In this document: in pieces, positions 43,582 to 53,096 of the stretch
Position numbering within the stretch: position 1 is the stretch's first letter
How the letters are laid out: every line of letters starts with the position of its first letter
Source: Allomuricauda sp. M10
GTDB taxonomy: Bacteria; Bacteroidota; Bacteroidia; Flavobacteriales; Flavobacteriaceae
Assembly (NCBI RefSeq): GCF_020782875.1
Contig: NZ_JAJGBN010000005.1
Location: 248,001-312,000, forward strand
Length of the DNA: 64,000 nt
Direction: 5' to 3'
Program-made: the position numbers and the translations under genes
The notes under the pieces: model-generated
What the model saw: the letters and a program-made list of their open reading frames with translations, nothing else
Told to the model about the DNA's origin: nothing
Database searches by the model: none

Positions 43582-44469
43582 TAATAATAGCGTTAAATTC
43601 TTATTGAAGTTGCTAAAACAGGTCATTTCCTTAAAATTAGCAAACACGTTTCGATCATTACCCACATAGACCAGCAGTTAAAGTTGAAAACAAAAAATTG
43701 AACTCTTTAAGTCGAAAACAAATAGCTCAACTATTATTATTTTTTATAGATGGATGGATAGATGAAAATTGTGTTCAAAAAGTTGTTTTTTGTTTTCCGT
43801 GTTCTTAACGGGAATGCCCTTGAGGCTAAGGTGTTAAAACATTGATAATTAGATGTATATAAATCGGATGTAGTTGTTGCCACCCCGGCATGAAAATCAA
43901 AGGGTTACAACTTTTTTTATGATGTAACTCTTTTCTTATTTGCATACAGTATGCTCTTTTAAAAAACAGCAAATTCAACTGTAATTATTCTATTGAAAAT
44001 TCACTGTTTGCAAATTGGTCCTATTTGAAATTGTCGAAAAAAATCGGGAAGAACCTCAAGGATTGTCCTTGGGTTTGAATCAAGTTTATATTTCTCAAAT
44101 ACATCGATTAACTTTTCTCCAATCTATTAATTCAATTGGAAGTTTGGCTTCATTCTTCGATTCTTTGATGAATCTACCCGTAGTTCAGATGATCAAATCC
44201 GTTGTTCACGGAAAAATTTTATGATTTGGGTAATTTTCATTTACTTTAAACAAAATGTTGACGGCTGATTCCCAATCGTGATTTCCATAAAATTGGAATA
44301 GCCTTGCGATTTCAGTGCATCCAGCATTTCTTTCCGTGGCCGTAAAATCATATGCTCCAATTTGATGGAGCTACCTTCATATTTTTTGTATAAAAAATTA
44401 TACTGAATCAATGCGTTGAGTATTGATCCATAATGCTTTATAAAATTAATTAACACAAACAATACTATC
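43582..44469. other. 888-bp AT-rich intergenic region with uncertain content
   Basis: No gene that I can support. A 69-codon plus-strand frame ends at 44222-44224 (ending LPVVQMIKSVVHGKIL) and a minus-strand frame ends at 44241 (ending LDALKSQGYSNFMEITIGNQ); both have protein-like tails but poor starts and may be gene remnants. A hairpin AGTTGT / ACAACT (43872-43912) followed by seven T, with TTGCCACCCC inside, could end a small RNA. Confidence 0.4.
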
Positions 44470-45354
44470 ATGAAAGATTTAAAAAAAGAGGACATCAAAC
44501 AAGAGGTGTTCGACCTATACGATGAATATGCCCATAACAAGATTCAACGTCGTGAATTCATCGAAAAATTAGGGCTATACGCTGTTGGGGGAATCACCGT
44601 AGCTTCCCTGATGAGCTTTTTGATGCCTAATTATGTAGATACCATGTTGGTGGACAAGAACGATCCCAATCTTGATTCTAGCTATATCACCTATAACTCT
44701 CCAAAAGGTGGAGGGGAGATGAAAGCCTTACTTTCAAAACCCAAGGATGTCAAGGGCAAATTGGGCGGAATTGTAGTGGTGCATGAAAACAGGGGCCTAA
44801 ACCCCTATATTGAGGACACCGCAAGAAGAGCGGCATTGGCTGGATTTATTACGATTGCCCCAGATGCCTTGACCCCTTTTGGAGGTTATCCTGGAAACGA
44901 TGACGAGGGTCGTACCATGCAGCAAAAAAGGGATAGGAATGAAATGTTGGAGGATTTCATTGCCGCATTTGATTATTTAAAGGCACATGAGGATTGTAGT
45001 GGAAAAATTGGGGTTGTGGGCTTCTGTTTCGGTGGATGGATATCGAATATGATGGCTGTAAAAGTGCCTGATTTGGCTGCCTCGGTACCCTTTTATGGAG
45101 GCCAACCCACCGAGGATATCGATAAGATAAATGCCCCATTGATGCTACAATATGCAGGCTTGGATGAAAGGGTAAATGCCGGATGGCCCGCATATGAAGA
45201 GGCACTCAAGGCATATGGAAAGGAATATTCAGCTTTCGTTTATCCAAACGTGAATCACGGTTTTCACAATACAACAACCCCGAGATACGACAAGGAATCA
45301 GCGGAACTGGCCTGGAAACGAACCATTGATTTCTTCAAGGAAAAGTTGGGTTAG
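44470..45354 (+). CDS. dienelactone hydrolase family protein, exported
   Basis: A 294-aa alpha/beta hydrolase of the dienelactone hydrolase family. N-terminal residues ~1-55 hold a twin-arginine-like signal (RREFIEKLGLYAVGGITVASLMSF). The nucleophile is Cys186 in GVVGFCFGGW, characteristic of this family, with Asp in GLDERV and His in NVNHGFHN. HENRGLNPYIEDTARR carries the conserved oxyanion and acidic residue region. Likely an esterase or lactonase in the periplasm. It lies 59 bp before the molybdopterin oxidoreductase gene on the same strand and may share its transcript. Confidence 0.9.
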   Translation: MKDLKKEDIKQEVFDLYDEYAHNKIQRREFIEKLGLYAVGGITVASLMSFLMPNYVDTMLVDKNDPNLDSSYITYNSPKGGGEMKALLSKPKDVKGKLGGIVVVHENRGLNPYIEDTARRAALAGFITIAPDALTPFGGYPGNDDEGRTMQQKRDRNEMLEDFIAAFDYLKAHEDCSGKIGVVGFCFGGWISNMMAVKVPDLAASVPFYGGQPTEDIDKINAPLMLQYAGLDERVNAGWPAYEEALKAYGKEYSAFVYPNVNHGFHNTTTPRYDKESAELAWKRTIDFFKEKLG

Positions 45355-45413
45355 ATAAGAATGATCGATCGTATCACATAAGATGTTGAAGTATATGAAC
45401 TAAAACCTAAACA

Positions 45414-47651
45414 TTGGCAATGGAAAAAATGAACATGAACAGAAGGTTTTTTGTAAAGTCGACCGCAATGGCGAGTGGTGGATTTATCCTTGGGTTTAAC
45501 TGGTTGGTATCCTGTAAACAAGATGCTAAAAATCTGGATGACCTAGCATTTGGACCTTTTACGGAACTTAATGGTTATATCAAAATCGATGCAAATGGAC
45601 ATGTTACCATTATGTCACCCAATCCGGAAGGCGGGCAAAATGTTAAGACTTCCATGCCCATGATAGTGGCCGATGAACTGGATGTTGCCTGGACCCAAGT
45701 TACCGTGGAACAAGCCCCATTGGACACCAAACTTTACCAACGTCAATTTATTGGTGGAAGCCAGGCAATACGCCAAAGTTGGGATACACTTCGAATGGCC
45801 GGAGCCACAGCAAGACAGATGATTTTGTTGGCTGCAGCCAATGCTTGGCAGGTTCCTGTTGAAGAAATCACTACATCCGAAGGAATGGTTATTCATAAAT
45901 CCAGTAACCGCACTGCAAGTTATGGTGAGTTTGTTGAGGAAGCATCAAAAGTTGCTGTTCCAGAAGAAGTTAAGCTTAAAAATGTTGAAGACTTTACCAT
46001 CATCGGCAGCTCCCAAAAGAATGTGGAGACCAAGAATATTGTGATGGGTAAGCCCCTGTACGGGATCGACATTCACAAGGAAAAAATGTTGATTGCCATG
46101 ATCATTCACCCGCCGGCATTTGGGTTGAAATTGGTTGATTTTGATGCTTCTGAAGTTTTGGGGATGCCCGGAATAAAAGACATTTATCCAGTAAAAACTT
46201 ATAATGACGAGTATGTTTGGCAATATTTCGACACCTGTACTTTTATGGATGTAGTCGCAATAGTTGGCCAATCTACTTGGGAAGTACTTCAGGCCAAAAA
46301 GAAATTGGAATCCGTAATCAAATGGGAGGTGGCTCCTGAGAAAACTGTGGTTAGGGATAGGTTCGGTACCCAACAAGAACTGTTTTTCCCATCAGGATTG
46401 GAAAATACTACTGATCATACAGACAAAATGTTGAAAATGAGTAGTAAAAATGGGAATCTACAGCGTAAGGACGGTAACCCCGAACACTATTTTAAATCGG
46501 CTTTCAAGATTGTTGAAAAAGCTTATACGGCTCCATTTTTGGCCCATAACTGTATGGAGCCCATGAACTTTTTTGCCCATGTAACCGAAGATGTGGCCCA
46601 TTTTGAAGGGCCGCTACAAAAACCGGAATATACCGAAAAGACGCTTTCGGATCGATTGGGTATTCCTTTGGAAAAAATTGATATTAAAATGACCCGATTG
46701 GGAGGCGGCTACGGTCGCAGGTCTTATGCACATTGGTTGGTAGAAGCGGGTATCATTTCGCAAAGAATGAAGGTTCCTATTAAGTTGATATACAGCAGGG
46801 AAGATGATATGTCATCCGGAATTTACCGTCCAGCATACAGAGCCACCTACCGCGCCGCTTTGGATGACAACAACAAGTTGTTGGCTTTGCATGTAAACGC
46901 AGGAGGAATACCGGAAAGTCCCTTATACGCAGATCGGTTTCCTGCGGGTACCTTGGACCATTATTTGGCTGAGGATTGGGAAATTTCATCGAACCTAACT
47001 GTAGGTTCATTCCGAGCACCAAGGTCTAATTTTATGGCCAGTGCCGAACAATCTTTTTTGGATGAACTAGCAGAAAAATTAGGGAAAGACCCCATAGATT
47101 TTCGATTGGAATTGCTTCAACGAGCTATGGAAAAACCAGTAGGAGAGAACAATGACTACGAGGCAGAACGTTATGCGGGGGTACTTGAATTGGTTAGAAA
47201 AATGTCGGGTTGGGATACCCAAAAGCAGGATGTCCATCGAGGCGTGGCAGCCTATTTTTGTCATAATACCTATGTGGCCCAGGTATTGGAATTGAGGATG
47301 GTAGATGGACAGCCTAAAATTGAAAAAGTTTACTGCGCCGTGGATTGCGGTATTGTGGTGAATCCGGATGCGGCCATCAATTTGATAGAGGGAGCCGTGG
47401 TTGATGGAATAGGAAATGCCCTATTTGGGAACTTGACCATTAGGGAAGGGGTACTAGAGCAGCAAAATTTTGATCGTTATAGAATGATCCGTATGTTGGA
47501 AGCTCCCAAAACTGTAGAAGTACAATTCATTGAAAATAATATGCATCCGACCGGGCTGGGCGAACCAGCTTTTCCACCAGTAATGGCAGCCTTGGCCAAT
47601 GCGTTGTACAAAGCAACCGGAAAAAGGTATTATGAGCAGCCCTTTGGTTAG
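45414..47651 (+). CDS. molybdopterin-binding large subunit, xanthine oxidase family (IorB-like)
   Basis: A 745-aa Tat-exported molybdenum hydroxylase large subunit like isoquinoline 1-oxidoreductase beta. The signal is NRRFFVKSTAMASGGFILGF, followed by LVSC, possibly a lipobox. Molybdopterin contacts include QRQFIGGSQAIRQSW, RLGGGYGRRSY and VGSFRAPRSNFMASAEQSF. The catalytic base is Glu717 in GLGEPAFPPV. Such enzymes hydroxylate N-heterocycles or oxidise aldehydes, with electrons passing to a [2Fe-2S] alpha subunit. No such subunit gene is beside it in this window, which is unusual. Several ATGs cluster at the start, and MNRRFF is also possible. Confidence 0.92.
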   Translation: MAMEKMNMNRRFFVKSTAMASGGFILGFNWLVSCKQDAKNLDDLAFGPFTELNGYIKIDANGHVTIMSPNPEGGQNVKTSMPMIVADELDVAWTQVTVEQAPLDTKLYQRQFIGGSQAIRQSWDTLRMAGATARQMILLAAANAWQVPVEEITTSEGMVIHKSSNRTASYGEFVEEASKVAVPEEVKLKNVEDFTIIGSSQKNVETKNIVMGKPLYGIDIHKEKMLIAMIIHPPAFGLKLVDFDASEVLGMPGIKDIYPVKTYNDEYVWQYFDTCTFMDVVAIVGQSTWEVLQAKKKLESVIKWEVAPEKTVVRDRFGTQQELFFPSGLENTTDHTDKMLKMSSKNGNLQRKDGNPEHYFKSAFKIVEKAYTAPFLAHNCMEPMNFFAHVTEDVAHFEGPLQKPEYTEKTLSDRLGIPLEKIDIKMTRLGGGYGRRSYAHWLVEAGIISQRMKVPIKLIYSREDDMSSGIYRPAYRATYRAALDDNNKLLALHVNAGGIPESPLYADRFPAGTLDHYLAEDWEISSNLTVGSFRAPRSNFMASAEQSFLDELAEKLGKDPIDFRLELLQRAMEKPVGENNDYEAERYAGVLELVRKMSGWDTQKQDVHRGVAAYFCHNTYVAQVLELRMVDGQPKIEKVYCAVDCGIVVNPDAAINLIEGAVVDGIGNALFGNLTIREGVLEQQNFDRYRMIRMLEAPKTVEVQFIENNMHPTGLGEPAFPPVMAALANALYKATGKRYYEQPFG

Positions 47652-47972
47652 ATTCAAATTAAATATAAGGGCGAAATTGTAATAATTCATTCAAGATTTG
47701 ATGCAACATAGTCCCATAATCAAATGAAAGTTCCTGCTATGATTTCTGGAGTTTTGAGAAGCGTTTAAAAAATATTTTCCCCATCTATCAAAAAATGGAA
47801 ATCACCTATTTTGATATATTTGAAACTGTCAAGACTAAGGAAATTATGGGCCCGGACACCAAGAACTAAAAGCAATTTTTCAAGATTTGATCAACTCGCC
47901 CTGCTGAAAAGTGACCTGATTTATCTTGGTCCCTTAAATTAAGGTAAACGATAATTTTGGTTAAAAATCTGA
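47652..47972. other. non-coding gap
   Basis: 321 bp between convergent genes. I see no reading frame, clear terminator or repeat. Confidence 0.5.
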
Positions 47973-48980
47973 CTATTCTATTCGTTCTGCAACAGAATAG
48001 TTTTTATCTAAAAATTCTGCCCTTATCATTTTTGACGTCTTATGATTTCCTGTGTGACTCCAGCCTGGGGGCATGACAATATACAAAAGCTTGTCTTTTA
48101 TTTTGGGCGCCTTAATAATATCCTTGAATAGGGCACCGAATTCCCCAAAATAAACATTCAGAAAACTTCCTGAATCCATTTCTCTGGTAATTCCGTATTC
48201 TATTTTGATCTCTTTTTTTTCTTCTTGGTAGGTGCCAAAAACACGATCCCAAATATTCAAGAGATTACAAAAGTTGGTATCCATGTACAAAGGGTTTTTG
48301 GCATGATGTACACGATGATGGGAAGGAGTGAGCATAAAGTTGTTCAAGGGACCGAATCTGGCATCTTTGATCATATTCTCACCCACATGGATAAAGGCAC
48401 CATAAGTTCCGTCAACAAACATGATCAAAAACAAAAGCTCTGGCTGTACTCCCAATAGGATACAAACGGTGGTCCGGATGGTATCCGCATAAGGTGCTTC
48501 CAAAAAGAAATGGGCATAGGTCACGGAAAGGTTCATGTTTTCAGCAGCATGGTGGGTAGAATGGAGGCACCATAGTAATCGTACTTTATGCCCCCAGTAG
48601 TGATATAGAAAATGCGCAAACTCCCAGACGATATAACCATAAATGAACCAATACCAAGTCATTTTAGTCTCAAAAAGGGCATATTTTTGAAATAGACCGA
48701 TACATAGGGTTACCATGGCAATGGCTATGAACCTACCTACAAACCTATTGAACAGATAAATCAAGAAGTTGACCTTGTAGACCTTGGTATCCGGCTTTTT
48801 GTAGATAAGCCCTAAAATAAACTCCAGTATCAGCAATAATGGGATGATGGGATAAATAAGCGAGACTATGCCATCAAAAGTTTTAAATGCACTATAATTT
48901 CCTTCCTGTAAAATTTCCCAGGCCTTAGAAATTCCCAAAAAGCCAATGATTTCGTTATAAATAGTATCAATAATCTCCAT
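47973..48980 (-). CDS. sterol desaturase / fatty acid hydroxylase family protein
   Basis: A 335-aa integral membrane di-iron enzyme with four to five transmembrane helices. The histidine clusters are HFLYHYWGH (HxxxH-type), LHSTHHAAENMN (HxxHH) and PSHHRVHHA (HHxxHH-like). These ligate iron for O2-dependent hydroxylation or desaturation of lipid chains. Bacterial members act on carotenoids, sphingolipid-type or ornithine lipids and sterol-like compounds, and the substrate here is unknown. It stands alone between convergent and co-directional neighbours. Confidence 0.9.
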   Translation of the reverse strand: MEIIDTIYNEIIGFLGISKAWEILQEGNYSAFKTFDGIVSLIYPIIPLLLILEFILGLIYKKPDTKVYKVNFLIYLFNRFVGRFIAIAMVTLCIGLFQKYALFETKMTWYWFIYGYIVWEFAHFLYHYWGHKVRLLWCLHSTHHAAENMNLSVTYAHFFLEAPYADTIRTTVCILLGVQPELLFLIMFVDGTYGAFIHVGENMIKDARFGPLNNFMLTPSHHRVHHAKNPLYMDTNFCNLLNIWDRVFGTYQEEKKEIKIEYGITREMDSGSFLNVYFGEFGALFKDIIKAPKIKDKLLYIVMPPGWSHTGNHKTSKMIRAEFLDKNYSVAERIE

Positions 48981-49191
48981 TGTGAAACATGTAATAATTT
49001 AAAAATACTTCAAAGGGATTTAAATTTAGTAGGTGGTTATCAATTTGGCGAATATCTAATGTAAAAATGTTCGCTTCCCAATCACACAAATATGTACCTC
49101 TCTTCCTCAACCTGAAGCACAAATACATACTAGCTTTTCCTGCAACATGAAGTGTTTTCCACCTCACCCCAACAATTTAATATTTTTGAGC

Positions 49192-50280
49192 TTAGTGCAG
49201 CCGCTCCAGCATATATGGATAGGTCCTGCCTGACATCCATTGCGGAACATAAATATTCCCATCATCATCAATACAAACATCATGGGGGTTCAAGAATGAA
49301 AAATCATCATAATCAGGTGCTTTCAATAATCCATTCTCATAAATTGGAGCGGAAGCTCCTGGCAAGGATACCACCTTATTGTCCTTATCCAAGACGGCAA
49401 CACAGCCGTCATAAGCCCCCCAAGTTTTTGTAACCAGAACGGCAAAATATAGATGCTCACCTTTAATGACGGGTCTACATATCCAACAGCCCGGCAGAGG
49501 AATGGTCTCTATGTGATGTCCATCCAATGTAAACCTCTTAAATTCTTGTTTGGATCTTGAGGTAATCAATAAGGTAGGATTTTCTTTGTCCCTATTATCC
49601 AATGTTATACCATGGGAGCAGTCGAAATTGTCTTGTCCATCACCTTTTCCTCCCCAAAACCGAATGAACTCTCCTTTAGCATTGTATTGCATGATATAGT
49701 CAAGGCCATATCCATCTGATACATAAATGTCACCATTTGGGCCAATGGCAGTTTCTGTTGGAAGGTATTTGTCGGGAGAATCATATTTGCCGGTTTCCTT
49801 GGGATAGTCTAGCTCCAAAAGAATTTTTCCTTTCAAATCCGTTTTGAACACCTTATGGTCGGTTGTGGAGGCTATATAAAGAAATTCTTCACCACCTTCT
49901 TCTGAAATGGTTAGCCCATGGGCTCCATTGAGACCAAGGGTCCATGTTTCCAATACCTTGCCGGATCTATCATATATGATCATGTTATTCTTCGGATGGT
50001 TGGTAAGTAGTAAAAGACGACCGGCTTTATCTTGAACCATTTCATGGCAATCCATAACGGGGTATTTATCAAGGTCTTGTGTGCCCCATTCCTTGTTGAT
50101 GCGATACTTAAAATCTCCATGACCTATAATTTTACCATGGTTTGAAAATGGACTTTCATTCCCATTTGTCTTATTTCCAAAGGAATTTCCAAGGATGGGA
50201 GTTAGGGCAGTTGCCGAAGCCATTAGGGTTGATGATTTCAAGAATTTACGTCGGTTATTTTTTTTGTTCTGAGTGGACAT
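49192..50280 (-). CDS. Tat-exported NHL-repeat beta-propeller protein
   Basis: A 362-aa protein with a twin-arginine signal (NNRRKFLKSSTLMASATALTP) and about six NHL-like blades: GAHGLTISEEGGEEFLYIA, ETAIGPNGDIYVSDGYG, DCSHGITLDNRDKE and NPHDVCIDDDGNIYVPQW. Propellers of this kind resemble the peptidyl-alpha-hydroxyglycine lyase fold but often have non-enzymatic roles. A CWICRP segment could be a disulfide or metal site. It is the last gene of the PSD1-DUF1501-cytochrome operon, 10 bp after the previous stop. Probably periplasmic. Confidence 0.85.
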   Translation of the reverse strand: MSTQNKKNNRRKFLKSSTLMASATALTPILGNSFGNKTNGNESPFSNHGKIIGHGDFKYRINKEWGTQDLDKYPVMDCHEMVQDKAGRLLLLTNHPKNNMIIYDRSGKVLETWTLGLNGAHGLTISEEGGEEFLYIASTTDHKVFKTDLKGKILLELDYPKETGKYDSPDKYLPTETAIGPNGDIYVSDGYGLDYIMQYNAKGEFIRFWGGKGDGQDNFDCSHGITLDNRDKENPTLLITSRSKQEFKRFTLDGHHIETIPLPGCWICRPVIKGEHLYFAVLVTKTWGAYDGCVAVLDKDNKVVSLPGASAPIYENGLLKAPDYDDFSFLNPHDVCIDDDGNIYVPQWMSGRTYPYMLERLH

Positions 50281-50290
50281 ATTGTTTTTG

Positions 50291-51616
50291 TTATAGAATG
50301 ATTTGAAGTTCAGGAAAAGTTTTACGTATCTGCTCTATATATTCCGGTTTAATATCCGTTTTCCAAAGGTAAATTCGTTTAAGGGAGGTCAGGGGTTTTA
50401 TCCAATCTTGATCTTCCACTGACAACGGGTTATTGTTCAGGTTCAAGCTCTCAAGATTTTTCAGTTCAGATAGGGCCCGGAGCCCTGGTCCCGTTATGGC
50501 ATTGTCGTTCAAATGTAATTTGGTCAAGTTTTTGAGTTTTGAAACACCATCCATATCCGAATCGGTCAGTTCCAGACCGGACAGGTCTAGCCAAGTGATG
50601 TTATCCTTGATCTTTCCAAGAACCGAAAGACTACCCTTGGAAAGGGGGTTGTCAAATCTATGTGAAACTTCAACAAAATGATTGTCCTGTGCAATCCGTT
50701 TAATTTGCCATCCCATACCCATTAGGGAATCCAATACGGATTCATCCATTGGATCTACCTTGGTCCTTTCAAAGAAGGTCTTTGGACTTGTATCTATTTT
50801 ATAGAATGTGGCCAAAATATGGGCTATGTTTTTATCGGGTTTCATTTGCATTACACTTTTGATGGAGTCGAACCCCTGTTCTATCCACCATTTCAAAATA
50901 CTGATTTCATTGTAATCCAAAGGAGCGCCTTTCGGAGGCATAAAGTACTTACTTTTGGGTGGTAAGGTCACCCGCTTGATCAACTCACTTGACCACGGGT
51001 CTTTTTCGATCACTGCTCCGTGTTCGCCACCCGCTATAAGTTTTTCATAAGTCATCATGTTCAATCCTCCCATATCTTTTTCCGGATTATGGCAGCCATA
51101 ACACTTTTGTTCGAAAATAGGACGGATCAAATGCTGGAAAACAATCAATGAATCTGGGTTTTTGACCTCTGGTACGTTGCTGTACCCATCTCCTTTGTCT
51201 CCTCTGAGCGGTTGCAATAAATAGTCGGAGCCATGGGTTAAGGACCCCCCCAAATGTCCAACGGCAAAAAGCAATACCCCTATGGCCACCAATGTAAGGC
51301 GATAGGTTTTTTTTTGCTCGTAATGTTTGGCAAATGGAGCCACAATGGCCAACAGGCATATGGATGTTCCGAGCCAACGATGCCAGGCCAAGGTATTGTT
51401 TTCGTATCCTCCGTTATTGGCAAGAAACCATCCGCATAGGGCCGCTACAATAGAGGATAGGGCTCCAAGGATAAGGACGAACATGATTACTTTTACTTGT
51501 GACTTTCCTTGGTTTTTACCCATAAACCATTCAACAAGTAGGGCCAATGTGAGAAACCCGATGGGCAAATGGACCAAAAGGGGGTGCAGTCTTCCTATAA
51601 AGCTAGTTACATCCAT
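50291..51616 (-). CDS. membrane c-type cytochrome with leucine-rich repeats
   Basis: A 441-aa protein. The start is placed at MDVTSFIGRLHPLLVHLPIGFL, the opening of DUF2231-like membrane modules. An in-frame ATG at 51646 would overlap the upstream gene. Four transmembrane helices (~14-150) precede a planctomycete-type cytochrome c segment with heme motif CYGCH (FEQKCYGCHNPEKDMGG, distal FMPPKGAPLDYNEISILKWWIEQG). The C-terminal ~150 residues are leucine-rich repeats (LDLSGLELTDSDMDGVSKLKNLTKLHLNDN). It likely receives electrons from, or signals with, the PSD1 protein of the same operon. 13 bp after DUF1501. Confidence 0.88.
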   Translation of the reverse strand: MDVTSFIGRLHPLLVHLPIGFLTLALLVEWFMGKNQGKSQVKVIMFVLILGALSSIVAALCGWFLANNGGYENNTLAWHRWLGTSICLLAIVAPFAKHYEQKKTYRLTLVAIGVLLFAVGHLGGSLTHGSDYLLQPLRGDKGDGYSNVPEVKNPDSLIVFQHLIRPIFEQKCYGCHNPEKDMGGLNMMTYEKLIAGGEHGAVIEKDPWSSELIKRVTLPPKSKYFMPPKGAPLDYNEISILKWWIEQGFDSIKSVMQMKPDKNIAHILATFYKIDTSPKTFFERTKVDPMDESVLDSLMGMGWQIKRIAQDNHFVEVSHRFDNPLSKGSLSVLGKIKDNITWLDLSGLELTDSDMDGVSKLKNLTKLHLNDNAITGPGLRALSELKNLESLNLNNNPLSVEDQDWIKPLTSLKRIYLWKTDIKPEYIEQIRKTFPELQIIL

Positions 51617-51629
51617 AGTTACGTATAGA

Positions 51630-53096
51630 TTATGATAGAATGTCATTAACTATAGATCCGTGGACGTCTGTCAACCTGAATCTTCTTCCTTGGAATTTAT
51701 AGGTCAGTCTTTCATGATCTATGCCCAGCAAATACATGAGCGTTGCCTGAAAATCGTGTACATGGACCGGATTTTCGGTGATGTTATAGCCAAAATCATC
51801 GGTTTGGCCATGGATATAACCTGGTTTTACCCCGGCACCTGCCATCCACATTGTAAAGCACCTGGGGTGGTGGTCTCTTCCATAGTTGTCCTTTGTAAGC
51901 CTTCCTTGGCTATAACTGGTCCTACCGAACTCTCCTCCCCAGATTACCAGTGTATCCTCCAGCAACCCACGTTGTTTCAAGTCCATTATTAGGGCAGCGG
52001 ATGGTTGATCGGTGCTCTTGCATTGTCTTTGGATGTCAGTAGGGAGATTGCCATGTTGGTCCCAACCTTGATGGTACAATTGAACAAATTTGACATCCCT
52101 TTCAACGAGTCTACGTGCCAGAACACAGTTATAGGCATAAGTACCCGGAGTTCTGGCTTCTGGGCCGTACATGTCCAGAATATAATCCGGTTCCTTGGCT
52201 ATACTCATGGCCTCAGGTACTGAAGTTTGCATTCTGTAGGCCATCTCATATTGGCTAATTTTGCTGTTCAACTCCTGGGCTCCAAGATGGTCCTCGTTCA
52301 AGGTATGGAGCTTTTCTAAAGCATCGAGGGCATTTCTTCTTGATTGTTTTGTTATTCCATGGGGATTGTTCAAGTAAAGTACAGGATCTTTCCCGGATCT
52401 GAACTGTACCCCTTGGTGTTGTGATGGCAAGAAACCATTGCCCCAAAGTCTTGAATACAGTGGTTGACCAAATGGATGCGACCTGGACAGTAATACGGAG
52501 AAGGAAGGAAGGTTTTCATTATCACTGCCCAAACCATAACTTAACCATGAACCAATTGACGGTCGGCCCGGCTGTTGGGAACCTGTTTGAAAAAAAGTAA
52601 TGGCCGGATCGTGATTGATGGCTTCCGTATACATTGATCTGATAAAGCAAAGCTCATCCACAATTTTGGCCGTATGGGGCAAAAGATCACTCACCCACAT
52701 ACCATTTTTCCCATATTGTTTAAAGTTGAAGTGGCTGCCCGCCAAAGGGAGTGAGTTCTGAAAGGCACTCATGCCAGTGAGTCTTTGTCCTTGTCTAACA
52801 CTGCCTGGCAATTCCTGTCCGTTGAGTTCCCTAAGCAAGGGTTTATAATCAAAGAGATCTTGCTGTGCCGGCCCTCCACTTTGAAATAGATATATCACCC
52901 TTTTCGCCCTAGGAACAAAATGCGGCATTTGAAGGACACCACCGGAGCTTCCCCTAAGGCCCGTTCCGGCAAGGACATCAACTGGGTTCAAAAGTGACCA
53001 AAGGGCCACGGAACCAAGTCCCATTCCCATCTTGCCCAAAAAATCCCGTCTCCCCAAACCTTTTAGAATATATTCTTCTTTTTCCATCATGATCAA
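51630..53096 (-). CDS. DUF1501 protein, Tat-exported
   Basis: A 488-aa protein with Tat signal (GRRDFLGKMGMGLGSVALWSL) and DUF1501 hallmarks: HFVPRAKRVIYLFQSGGPAQQDLFDYKP, EAINHDPAITFFQTGSQQPGRPS, QLYHQGWDQHGNLP, LVIWGGEFGRTSYSQG, GRDHHPRCFTMWMAGAGVKPG. The fold is of the alkaline phosphatase/sulfatase type. Activity is unproven, though these proteins nearly always pair with PSD1/DUF1549/DUF1553 proteins, as here. It overlaps the PSD1 stop by 4 nt (ATGA). Confidence 0.92.
   Translation of the reverse strand: MIMMEKEEYILKGLGRRDFLGKMGMGLGSVALWSLLNPVDVLAGTGLRGSSGGVLQMPHFVPRAKRVIYLFQSGGPAQQDLFDYKPLLRELNGQELPGSVRQGQRLTGMSAFQNSLPLAGSHFNFKQYGKNGMWVSDLLPHTAKIVDELCFIRSMYTEAINHDPAITFFQTGSQQPGRPSIGSWLSYGLGSDNENLPSFSVLLSRSHPFGQPLYSRLWGNGFLPSQHQGVQFRSGKDPVLYLNNPHGITKQSRRNALDALEKLHTLNEDHLGAQELNSKISQYEMAYRMQTSVPEAMSIAKEPDYILDMYGPEARTPGTYAYNCVLARRLVERDVKFVQLYHQGWDQHGNLPTDIQRQCKSTDQPSAALIMDLKQRGLLEDTLVIWGGEFGRTSYSQGRLTKDNYGRDHHPRCFTMWMAGAGVKPGYIHGQTDDFGYNITENPVHVHDFQATLMYLLGIDHERLTYKFQGRRFRLTDVHGSIVNDILS

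Noticed and set aside
18284..43886. TTGCCACCCC repeated at 18284 and 43877 as possible attachment sites
   Set aside because: No integrase or mobile genes, and the interval is ordinary coregulated chromosome; a shared RNA element is more likely.
44241..44380. Protein-like tail of a minus-strand frame before the hydrolase gene
   Set aside because: No start context and no recognisable family; kept only as an uncertain remnant note.
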